From Paraburkholderia ginsengisoli NBRC 100965 (GTDB lineage: Bacteria; Pseudomonadota; Gammaproteobacteria; Burkholderiales; Burkholderiaceae), in NCBI RefSeq assembly GCF_000739735.1, contig NZ_BBJF01000013.1:1-64000 (forward strand): a stretch of 64,000 nucleotides of DNA, written 5' to 3'. Each line of letters opens with the position of its first letter. The first letter of the stretch is position 1. The notes beneath the pieces are model-generated. The model ran no database searches and was not told the origin of the DNA. It was given only the letters and a program-made list of their open reading frames with translations. Positions 16,052-24,228 of the stretch are shown one piece after another. The position numbers and the translations under genes are program-made.

Positions 16052-17248
16052 GTGAGGTTGGGCATTTATTGCGATTCGGGTGTCAACGGCGGTCACGAAG
16101 AAATGCTCAAGCGACTTGTTCTCGCGCTTGTGAAGTGCCCGGGAATTGTCAGCTTTCATATTCTGGTCCCGAACCAGAACAAGCCAATGTCCGATTTTGC
16201 CAGGGACATTGCGGCACGGCATCGCCAGGTCGTCGTCACGTCGCTGCCCTTCACTACCGAGTCGATTCACGGTAATCCGCTGGCGCTACTGGCGACATCA
16301 TGGAGCACCGCGGCAAGATTGCGCGCGCTGAATCTGACGAAACTCGTGATCGCTCAGGGCACGATCGTGTCGGCGATCGCTGGTTTAATCGCTGCGCGCC
16401 TGGCCCGCACGACTGCCGTTAGCTACATTCCGCTGGTGGATGATGCCGCGCAAGCGGGCGCGCCGATTGCGGAGCGCGTCAAAGCGCGGGTTAAACGCGC
16501 GTTGTACCAACTGCCGCATCAGTACATTACGCTCAACGACCATCTGCGCGAAAAACTGCTGAAGCAGGCGCCGGACACGCCTGCCGCGATTCTCGAGAAC
16601 TATGTCGACAATCGATTCAGCAGTTCCACGCTCACCCGTGAAACGGCGCGTAGCTCGCTCGGCTTGCCCCAAAGCGGCAAGTTCATTTGCACTCACATTG
16701 GCCGGATTCACTTTCAGCATAAACGGCAAAGCTTCCTGCTCGCCGCTATCGAGAAACACCCCGATGCCTTTGCGAATAGCATTGTGCTCATCGTGGGTGA
16801 CGGCCCGGACGCGGATAAATTACGGCAGGCGGTGGAAGGGAGCGAAGTTCTGTCGCGTTGCGTCAGAATCATCGGCCCGCAGTCCGACGTGCTGCCGTAC
16901 ATCCTGGCGAGCGATGTTGTGGTGCTACCCTCGGCCTATGAGGGCGTGCCGCTCGTGATGATCGAGGCCGTTCTGGCCGGACGTCCCATCGTGGCATCGC
17001 AGGTCTCCGCACTCGGCTCGTACCTGCCGGCCGAATTGCTGTTTCCCGTTGACGATCAGGACGCGTTCGTCGAGAAGATCTTCTCCGCACCGGCCTATCC
17101 GCTCTCCGGGCTGACAGATTCTTTCCGGGTGCGATTCTCTCGTGAAGCGTTCGATGCTCAGGCGCAGGAAGTATTACTGCGCCCGGTGCCGCAACGCCGC
17201 GCCGCAGACAATCTTGAGCACAACACCGCGGATCTCGGTACAAAGTAG
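16052..17248 (+). CDS. Glycosyltransferase, GT4-like; 3' end lies in a tandem duplication
   Basis: A 398-residue GT-B enzyme starting at GTG 16052 (RLGIYCDSGVNGGHEEML). The second half has THIGRIHFQHKRQSFLLAA, IVGDGPDADKL and EGVPLVMIEAVLAGRP (E-x7-E). It is the third plus-strand glycosyltransferase of locus A and converges on the flippase gene. The segment from 16953 to the stop, and about 80 bp beyond it, is repeated in decayed form at 17331-17706. The C-terminal 40 residues (from SREAFDAQAQEVLL) are outside the usual GT core. Confidence 0.9.
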   Translation: MRLGIYCDSGVNGGHEEMLKRLVLALVKCPGIVSFHILVPNQNKPMSDFARDIAARHRQVVVTSLPFTTESIHGNPLALLATSWSTAARLRALNLTKLVIAQGTIVSAIAGLIAARLARTTAVSYIPLVDDAAQAGAPIAERVKARVKRALYQLPHQYITLNDHLREKLLKQAPDTPAAILENYVDNRFSSSTLTRETARSSLGLPQSGKFICTHIGRIHFQHKRQSFLLAAIEKHPDAFANSIVLIVGDGPDADKLRQAVEGSEVLSRCVRIIGPQSDVLPYILASDVVVLPSAYEGVPLVMIEAVLAGRPIVASQVSALGSYLPAELLFPVDDQDAFVEKIFSAPAYPLSGLTDSFRVRFSREAFDAQAQEVLLRPVPQRRAADNLEHNTADLGTK

Positions 17249-17706
17249 CAATCGGCCCAGCGGGAATATTCCACCGACAACCACGGCACGACGAGCAATC
17301 TCTACGGCCTCGATCATCACGACATGGATTCGTGATGATCGAGGCCGTTCGGGCTGGGCGTCGTCCCATCATGGCATCTCAAGCGCCGGCGCCGGGCTCG
17401 TTCCCGCCGGCCGGATTGCCATTTTCCTTTTCACGATCAGGATGCGTTCGTCGAAAAGATCTTTTCCGCACCCGCCAATCCATTCGCTGAACTGGCGGAT
17501 TCTCTCCCGTGCGATTCTCTCGAGAAGCGTTCGACGCTCAGTTGCAGAAGGTATTACTGGAGCCCCTGCCGCAACGCCATGTTGCGGACCATCTTGAGCA
17601 CAATACCGCGGATCTCGGCACAAAGCAGCGATCGGTCCAGCAGGAATGTCGCACCGAAAACCGCGGCGCCAAGAGCAATCTCCACGACCAGCTTCACGCC
17701 ATGGTG
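16953..17706. repeat. Tandem duplication, two copies of about 377-380 bp
   Basis: Copy 1 (16953-17330) holds the 3' end of the plus-strand glycosyltransferase and some following sequence. Copy 2 (17331-17706) repeats it in the same order and includes the antisense 3' end of the flippase gene. Matching landmarks are GTGATGATCGAGGCCGTT at 16955 and 17332, GCGATTCTCTCG at 17131 and 17511, and ACCGCGGATCTCGG near 17225 and 17605. Across about 110 bp around the second and third landmarks roughly five of six bases agree by eye; the 5' part is more diverged. Copy 2 has lost the glycosyltransferase reading frame upstream. Confidence 0.85.
17304..17348. repeat. Perfect 19-bp inverted repeat at the duplication junction
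   Basis: ACGGCCTCGATCATCACGA (17304-17322) and its exact complement (17330-17348) flank a 7-nt loop CATGGAT. It lies exactly where copy 1 meets copy 2, between convergent genes. It could act as a transcription barrier for both, but neither side has a T run, so it is not a standard intrinsic terminator. Confidence 0.9.
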
Positions 17707-19038
17707 CACGGACCCTTGCAGCAAACTGGACGCGATCCAGACGCTCGCCACCATCGGCACCGTCATTCGCAGCGGAATGAAACAGGCATTGAGATACTCG
17801 CCGAGACTCGGGCCCAGCACGCGCTTGATCATGAGCTGATACATCGGCAGGAACGCAATCACTTCGACAGCGAGTAACCCGAATGCAACGCCCAGTGCGC
17901 CCCCCAGATATGCGCCGATGATAATGGCCGGCACCATCGCCGCGGTTTTCGCCAGATTGAACCAAAAACTCAGCCTGATCTTGCCCGTCGCCATCATCAA
18001 TGAGGTGGCCGGATGGCCTATGGAGCGGAATGCCCCAACCAGACAAAGCACTTGCATGATAGGCGTGATCCAGAGCCATTTCGCACCGAACATGCTCGCG
18101 ACAAAATCGGGGCCCGCGATCAGCAGTCCAAATACGAGTGGAAAATTGAACATCGCCATGAAACCCGTCAGCTTGAAATAGTTCGTGCGAAGCTTCGCCG
18201 TGTCATCCTGGATGATCGAAAAGACGGGAAAGAGTACGCGCGTGAAGAACGGGTTGAGCCGCGCCGGAAAGCCGACGGCGCAATTGTGCGCGAGGTTAAA
18301 GCCGCCAAGCGTTGCCGCTCCTAACGCGCGGCCCGCCACGATGCCCCCGAAATTGAAGTTCAGGTAGAACACCATTGCGTCCATTGCCTGGAAGACGCCA
18401 AATCCGAGATACGACCTCGTGTCTGAGAGTCGGAATCGCCATGCAGGCTTGTGCAGCTTGCGCCCGCTTACATTGAGCATCACCGTGCGACACAGCGTTC
18501 CGGTCAGCGCGCCGATAATCGGCGCATATGCGCCATAGCCACGCATCGCGAAGACAAGCGTCGTGACGAATAACATCAGCGTGGACGCGACCTCGATCTT
18601 CGACAGCATGTTGAACATCAGCTCGCGCTCCATCAGCGAGCGGTACTGCAAACCATGCGGCGAGATGAAGAACAGCAGTGCAGCCAGGCCCACGAGCGAC
18701 TTGAGCTCCGGCTCCGAAAAAAACCACGCCGCGAGACCGCTTCCGGCGAGCAGAACCCCGCCAAGAACCGCACCGAACATGACATTGAGCCAGTACAGCG
18801 ATGACAACTCCTGCGTGGTCACGTTTTTACGCTGCACGATCGCCGTGCTCAATCCCATGTCGAGAAACATGTCGGCTAGCGTCGTGAACAGCGAAACCAT
18901 ACTCACCAGGCCCAGCTCGGCCGGCCTCAGCAAGCGGGCCAATATGGCCACCTGCACGAACTGCACGCTGACCGTCAAGATCATCGACGTCGCCGACCAC
19001 TTCGCCCCGGAAATCGCTTTTTCTCGTAGTGACATCAC
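17554..19038 (-). CDS. wzx: Polysaccharide flippase, Wzx/WzxC-like (MOP superfamily)
   Basis: A 494-residue integral membrane protein with about 12-14 hydrophobic segments. The N-terminus (AISGAKWSATSMI, ILARLLRPAELGLVSMV) is the signature of the polysaccharide synthesis MOP family. Such proteins move undecaprenyl-PP-linked repeat units across the inner membrane. It is the last gene of the minus-strand run of locus A, 137 bp after the tyrosine kinase. Its last 50 codons lie antisense to the second copy of the tandem duplication. Confidence 0.92.
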   Translation of the reverse strand: MMSLREKAISGAKWSATSMILTVSVQFVQVAILARLLRPAELGLVSMVSLFTTLADMFLDMGLSTAIVQRKNVTTQELSSLYWLNVMFGAVLGGVLLAGSGLAAWFFSEPELKSLVGLAALLFFISPHGLQYRSLMERELMFNMLSKIEVASTLMLFVTTLVFAMRGYGAYAPIIGALTGTLCRTVMLNVSGRKLHKPAWRFRLSDTRSYLGFGVFQAMDAMVFYLNFNFGGIVAGRALGAATLGGFNLAHNCAVGFPARLNPFFTRVLFPVFSIIQDDTAKLRTNYFKLTGFMAMFNFPLVFGLLIAGPDFVASMFGAKWLWITPIMQVLCLVGAFRSIGHPATSLMMATGKIRLSFWFNLAKTAAMVPAIIIGAYLGGALGVAFGLLAVEVIAFLPMYQLMIKRVLGPSLGEYLNACFIPLRMTVPMVASVWIASSLLQGSVHHGVKLVVEIALGAAVFGATFLLDRSLLCAEIRGIVLKMVRNMALRQGLQ

Positions 19039-19175
19039 TTTCCTATCGTCTAAAACTACACAGGGCAGCGCCGACGCACGCGTATTCGAAAAAAATAGCT
19101 CTTTGAATTAGCGGGATGCATGGATTTGTGCCCGGGCCTGACTGGCGGTCCACCAGATCAGATACCGGGCCGCGT

Positions 19176-21437
19176 TCAATAGCGCCGGGCGGCGTTCAGG
19201 CCGTACTCGTCATTCTCGCCATATCGCGACGGGAGGAACCCGTTGAAAATATGTCCGCCGACTTTTGCACCGACGTTCGCCAGACGCTGAAGCGTTTCTT
19301 CCAACTGGCGGGAACCGGTATGGTCGGCGCGCGACACGAGCAGAACCAGATCGCAACCTTGCGCCGCGATCGTCACGGCATCGCTCACCGGAAGCACCGG
19401 TGGCGAGTCGATCACCACGAAATCGTAGATATCGCGAAGCGTGCCGAGCATTTCCCGGAAGGCGGGACTGCTGAGAAGCTCGGCAGGATTCGACGGATAA
19501 GCGTCGCCCGCTCCCAGCACCGACAGATTCGTCCCGTCCTGCCTCACGATCGCCTCGTCGAGCGTCGCCGTTTTCTTGAGCACTTCCGCAAGCCCTGGCC
19601 CCGCGGGGTCCTGCTGCAGCCGGCCCAGTTTCCCCTGCCGCATGTCGCCGTCGATCAGCAGAACCGATGCTTCGGTTTGCGACAATAGATAAGCGAAGTT
19701 TGACGAAACAAAGCTTTTCCCCACGCCTTGTGTCGGGCCGGTGAACAGAATCACCTTGTTGTTGCGGTCGTTGCTGACCCTCGCAAGCATCGCTCTCACG
19801 CTACTCGGCAATGCGCGCAACGCTTCGATGCTCGGATCCCGCGGACTGCTCACGGCCAGCAGTTTCATCGGTTCGTCCTGATGGTTGCGCGAGTCGGCCA
19901 CGCCGCGCAACTGCGCTTTGGATCGTGCCACCACGGCGAGACGCGGCAGGTCGGAAACGTAGTCGATCTCTTGCGGCGTACGGAATTCCCTGCGCTGCAT
20001 CGACACGAAGTGAACCGTGACCGTCGCGGCAAACAATCCGCCGAGGAGCGAACCGAGCAGGATGATCGCCTTGCGCGGCCACGACGGCTTTTCCGGCGCA
20101 ATGGCCCAGTCCATCACGTTGACACCCGAGGCGGTGCTCGCTGCCGCGACTTCGAGCTGCTGAATGTTGGCCAGCACGCCGGTGTAAATCTGCTTGTTGA
20201 TGGAGACATCGCTGGACAGTCTGACGAATTCGCGCTGGGTAGCCGGCAGATTCTTCGTGAGATCGCCGGTACGCGAAATCTCGCGGCCCACCTGATCCAA
20301 TTGCTGAACCAATCCTTTGTATGTCGGGCTATCCGGACCGAAGAGCTGGCGCTTCTCTTCGAACTCGAGTCGCAACTGCGCCTGCCTTTCAACCAGCGAA
20401 TTCATACGCGAAATGAGCGAGATGCCCTGTTGATCCATGTCGATCGCCTGATTCTGCGTCCGGAAATCATTCAGGCGATCTTCCGCGCTCTGCAACTCGC
20501 CCTTCAGCTTCGGCAGCCTTTCGCTCAGGGTCTGGAGCTTCATGTGTGCCTGTGCGGCGCGATCGTCGACGTTGCGCTTCACGAAAGCATTCACAATCGC
20601 GTTGACCATCCGTTCCGCGGCCAGCGCTGACGTAGCCTGGTAGCTCAACCGCATCATTGACGAGTCCCGCAACGACGAATTCTGGGCGGTCACGGACGTT
20701 TTCAACCGGGAGCTGACATCTTCATAAGCCGCTTGCTGCGACAGCTTGGACAGCGAGAACTCGATACCCGGCCGCGCGCGCAGCACGTCGATCCGCAGTT
20801 GCCCGGACGCGGCTTCATCATCGGTGGTGACCTGGAATGTCGCGGTCTCTCCGACACGGCCCTGGACCAGTTGATGCCCGTCTTTGTCATATAAGGTCCA
20901 GGCGCCGTCTTCTCCTGCCACCACGCGAAACTTCTCGCCCAACGCGGCATCAGGCACCTGAAAGAGCCCGGGCTTCAGTTGCTCACCGCCCCAGGCGTAT
21001 CCGGTCAGGCCCAGAAACGGCCGCCGCAACCGGTTGCTCGCGGCATGGCGGGATGCGAAGTAGCGGCCGATCAACGGAAAGTAACTTTCCGTTTGCACCA
21101 CCGTAGCGCCTCCCGTTGCAGCAATCGCTTCGCCGACAATCGTGCGCGAACTCAGCACATCGGTTTCATCGTCCGCGGACTGGTCCGCCGACATCGTTCC
21201 CGACACGTCGGATAGCGCGCTGATCGATGCGCCTGGCTTGATCTGTACACGCAGCAGCGCGTCAGCCCGGTATTGCGGCGTCGCGAGCAGAATGTACACG
21301 CCGCCCACCAGACAGCAAATGCCGACAATCGTCGAAAACAGCAACTTGTGTCGAGCGATGCTCCGCCATAGTCCGGCCAGCCCGTCGTTCTTGGCGGGAA
21401 TAATGCCCATCGGCGCTTGCCCCATGAATGAATTCAT
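19176..21437 (-). CDS. Polysaccharide co-polymerase / tyrosine autokinase (Wzc-like BY-kinase), locus A
   Basis: From the ATG at 21437 the protein has 753 residues; upstream in-frame codons to 21533 lack support. It has a first membrane segment near residues 32-52, a periplasmic Wzz-type domain with long coiled-coil helices (residues 270-370), a second membrane segment near 460-480, and a cytoplasmic kinase. The kinase has Walker A GPTQGVGKSF (about 567), Walker A' LLIDGDMRQGK and Walker B FVVIDSPP. The C-terminal tail has only three tyrosines. It would set chain length and control export through phosphorylation. No OPX exporter or phosphatase gene is in locus A. It shares architecture with the kinase at 41159-43411. 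Confidence 0.93.
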   Translation of the reverse strand: MNSFMGQAPMGIIPAKNDGLAGLWRSIARHKLLFSTIVGICCLVGGVYILLATPQYRADALLRVQIKPGASISALSDVSGTMSADQSADDETDVLSSRTIVGEAIAATGGATVVQTESYFPLIGRYFASRHAASNRLRRPFLGLTGYAWGGEQLKPGLFQVPDAALGEKFRVVAGEDGAWTLYDKDGHQLVQGRVGETATFQVTTDDEAASGQLRIDVLRARPGIEFSLSKLSQQAAYEDVSSRLKTSVTAQNSSLRDSSMMRLSYQATSALAAERMVNAIVNAFVKRNVDDRAAQAHMKLQTLSERLPKLKGELQSAEDRLNDFRTQNQAIDMDQQGISLISRMNSLVERQAQLRLEFEEKRQLFGPDSPTYKGLVQQLDQVGREISRTGDLTKNLPATQREFVRLSSDVSINKQIYTGVLANIQQLEVAAASTASGVNVMDWAIAPEKPSWPRKAIILLGSLLGGLFAATVTVHFVSMQRREFRTPQEIDYVSDLPRLAVVARSKAQLRGVADSRNHQDEPMKLLAVSSPRDPSIEALRALPSSVRAMLARVSNDRNNKVILFTGPTQGVGKSFVSSNFAYLLSQTEASVLLIDGDMRQGKLGRLQQDPAGPGLAEVLKKTATLDEAIVRQDGTNLSVLGAGDAYPSNPAELLSSPAFREMLGTLRDIYDFVVIDSPPVLPVSDAVTIAAQGCDLVLLVSRADHTGSRQLEETLQRLANVGAKVGGHIFNGFLPSRYGENDEYGLNAARRY

Positions 21438-21552
21438 TTTATTTTCCGCGATAAAAGACGAGGGAGACCTCGTTAGAACACACAAGCTTCCACTTTCCAG
21501 ACTGTTCAAGTGGAACTGCCCGGGAACTTCCACTCACGCCATATGCGTAGCG

Positions 21553-22902
21553 CTACGACGGAACGCTGACGAAAACCGGACCACGCGCCTCAGGAACCGC
21601 AAGCACGTTCGTCGTCGTCAAAACCTTGCCATACATGTCAGTCACAACTGCACGAGGCGGCAAGTGCGACGCGTCCAGCTTCAGTGCATCTCCGTCGCCA
21701 TAGGACCACAGCACATATTTGACCGCGCCCGTTCCAGTCCCCAGTTTGAGGACGACATACTTTTCGTCTTCGTCGATGAAGTACTTCGCACTGGTTGCGT
21801 TCGCCGTAAACGAGAACAGATACTTCGATGCGTTATAGGCTGGCAGCCGGTTGTTGTTCTCATCCAGCAGACCAAAGTTGTGCTCCTGATTCGTCGTACT
21901 CGTACCGTCGTTACGCATGTCGTAATAAGCGGTGAGTCCCACTCCAGCTATCCAGTCGACCAGAAATCGCCGCACCGCATATTTCGCCTGGCGTGCACGC
22001 GCTTCCGGCGAATGCCCGTTGTCGATCCCGGCGACATACTCGTAGCCGTAGCTCGGGTATGACCATTCCGTTGCCCAGATGGCCGGCGCATTCCTGTATT
22101 TCGCCAGGTCCTCGCGCAATGCGCGGTAATCGGCGAATACCGACTCCGGATACTCCTGCCGGTAGGGATGCACACTGATCGCATCAGCACCACGCAGCGT
22201 CGGACTGGAAATGTCGCCGACGGCCCGAATGAATACGCGATTGACCTGCTGCACGCCACCCGACGCGATCTTCACGTTTGGATTGGCTGCACGGGCTGCC
22301 TTCACGGCGGTCGTCAGCAGGTTCCGGTAGCCCGGGGGAGACGGCTCAGCCAGCCAGTACATTTTGTGATCCTCTTCGTTCCAGACCTCAAACCTTACTT
22401 TGGCACTGCGATAGCGTTGCGCCGACTGATAAACATACCTGTAGAACGCTGCAAGCTGACTCGTTGTGGTCGGCGGCTGATCCGGGCTGAACTGATAGTG
22501 CTTGTAGCCGAGAATAAACAGCACACCCAGACCTCTTGCCGCGCCATCCGATACCAACTTGTCGTACGCGTCGAAATGCCAGCCGTCGGGCGCCTGCACG
22601 TCTTCCCAGAAGAGATCCGTACGAACAAAAGAGAAGCCCACATCCTTTACAGCATCCAGCAAGCGCGTATCGTTGACCTCGTGGATCGCCACACCGGTAT
22701 CGGCCCGCGCCGCCGCGAACGACGGCAGCTCGACGTACGGCCTTTCGTCCGTCGTGGCCACTCCGCTCAGTACCACCACCGGCTCCACCGGCATGGCAAA
22801 GGCCCGAAAGGCCATTGAGCCCGCGAGCGCCAGCGCCAATGCCGCGCAGCCCACAATGAGGATCACGATCCGACTCGACCGCCTGTCTCGCTGAACCTTC
22901 AT
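21553..22902 (-). CDS. PslG-like glycoside hydrolase (GH39-type fold), membrane-anchored
   Basis: A 449-residue protein with an N-terminal hydrophobic anchor or signal (residues 11-35) and a TIM-barrel glycosidase domain. The likely acid/base is Glu176 in FEVWNEED and the nucleophile Glu279 in IWATEWSYPS, both where GH39/GH5 clan A enzymes have them. PslG of Pseudomonas, which cuts the Psl polymer during its own synthesis, is the closest functional analogue I can name. The C-terminal 90 residues form a beta-rich accessory part. It lies 45 bp downstream of the wzy gene and 115 bp before the BY-kinase, so it probably trims or releases the locus A polymer in the periplasm. Confidence 0.88.
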   Translation of the reverse strand: MKVQRDRRSSRIVILIVGCAALALALAGSMAFRAFAMPVEPVVVLSGVATTDERPYVELPSFAAARADTGVAIHEVNDTRLLDAVKDVGFSFVRTDLFWEDVQAPDGWHFDAYDKLVSDGAARGLGVLFILGYKHYQFSPDQPPTTTSQLAAFYRYVYQSAQRYRSAKVRFEVWNEEDHKMYWLAEPSPPGYRNLLTTAVKAARAANPNVKIASGGVQQVNRVFIRAVGDISSPTLRGADAISVHPYRQEYPESVFADYRALREDLAKYRNAPAIWATEWSYPSYGYEYVAGIDNGHSPEARARQAKYAVRRFLVDWIAGVGLTAYYDMRNDGTSTTNQEHNFGLLDENNNRLPAYNASKYLFSFTANATSAKYFIDEDEKYVVLKLGTGTGAVKYVLWSYGDGDALKLDASHLPPRAVVTDMYGKVLTTTNVLAVPEARGPVFVSVPS

Positions 22903-22947
22903 CTAACCCCCTGGACGGCGTCGTCGGCTAGCCGCGCCCCGTCAATG

Positions 22948-24228
22948 TCAGATCATTTTTTTTGTGTCCTGGTCATAAAACGTCGATCTTCGATGCCTTA
23001 CGGGAAGCACAAAACCGGGATGCATGTAGAAGCGCTGCGCTCCTACATTCAGCCACAGCGTCTTCGCCGCAAGGCCGAAGAACAGCAGGCAGCCAAGCGA
23101 TTCAAAGATATCCGTGGTGATCCCGCTGATCAGTAGAAACATCATCATCGTCCATGCCACTCTATCCGTGGACCCACTGGAGAACAGTATCCTAGACAAC
23201 AGAGTGGCGAAGATAATCAGTCCGATTACGCCGAAGTTCGCGATCGCGTACAGCGCAATATTGTCCGCATACCCGATGTTGAAACCGAAGTTATTACGGT
23301 AATAATCGGTCGCGGCGCCAAACCCGCCGGGACCAATCCCAAACCAGATCAGGTTCTCGCGAAGCATGCCCTGCAGCAGGAGCGGCCATGTACGGTCGAA
23401 CCGATCCTGGAACGAGCTGAGCGCGCCGCCGTCGAACATCGAGTCATTGACCGCCGCCGCGATCGCGAACGCGGCGAGCGGCACGAGAAGCGTCGCCGCA
23501 GCAGCCCAGATAACGCCTTTGCGGATTGTGTCCAGCCTGCAGAAACGATCTACCGCGAGGACGATCACAAGCGCCACCAGCGATGTCTTGTTGGTCGTTG
23601 CCCAGATGGAGAGTCCCGCTACCGCGAGCATCATCGACACGAGACTGAACGACCGGAATCTCGGCAGCAGCCAGGTGGCCAGCAGGCCGATCATGAGCCC
23701 CGTTGCGGCGCTGTCGCGCCCAAAACCCGGCAACCGCGGCGCTTCTCCGACGTAGTTCGAATTCGCGACGTGCACCGGCGTGCCGTCCACCATCGTGTTC
23801 GCCCCGATCCACGGCAACGGGTTGAAATAGCCGAAATAATTCACCAGCACGCCCGCTATACACACGATGGCGATGATCACGACCGTAATCCGTGCGCCCG
23901 GTCTCTCGAGAATCGCCAGCGCTTCCGGCGGCGCCAGCATAGTGAAGAACATCGGCAGCATCATCCACGCCCAGAAAATCGCAGCGTTGAGGGTGACGCC
24001 ATTGAAAAGCGACACGCATACCTGCATCCCGAAGAACATCAATACGAGCAGGTGACTTATCCTGGGACGTTTCAGGACGATGAGCACGATGCATATGGCC
24101 ATCATCAGCTTGGGCAGATAGATGGCCTGTGGCGCGCCTGCCAGCGACGTGTAGTAGCGGATCGCCCCCGACATGACATCGCTCGTCACACCGAGGAAGA
24201 AGGTCAACACCCAAAGTGCACCCATCAT
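22948..24228 (-). CDS. wzy: O-antigen ligase/polymerase-like membrane protein (Wzy)
   Basis: A 426-residue protein with about ten to twelve hydrophobic segments and a long periplasmic loop (residues about 140-175 and 270-320). The motif PGFGRDSAATGLMIG and the later GIGPGGFGAATDYYRN resemble the loops of the Wzy_C/WaaL family. It would polymerise lipid-linked repeat units in the periplasm. Its start overlaps the stop of the DMFA2-like gene by 4 bp (ATGA). Sequence conservation in this family is low, so the call rests on topology and context. Confidence 0.82.
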   Translation of the reverse strand: MMGALWVLTFFLGVTSDVMSGAIRYYTSLAGAPQAIYLPKLMMAICIVLIVLKRPRISHLLVLMFFGMQVCVSLFNGVTLNAAIFWAWMMLPMFFTMLAPPEALAILERPGARITVVIIAIVCIAGVLVNYFGYFNPLPWIGANTMVDGTPVHVANSNYVGEAPRLPGFGRDSAATGLMIGLLATWLLPRFRSFSLVSMMLAVAGLSIWATTNKTSLVALVIVLAVDRFCRLDTIRKGVIWAAAATLLVPLAAFAIAAAVNDSMFDGGALSSFQDRFDRTWPLLLQGMLRENLIWFGIGPGGFGAATDYYRNNFGFNIGYADNIALYAIANFGVIGLIIFATLLSRILFSSGSTDRVAWTMMMFLLISGITTDIFESLGCLLFFGLAAKTLWLNVGAQRFYMHPGFVLPVRHRRSTFYDQDTKKMI

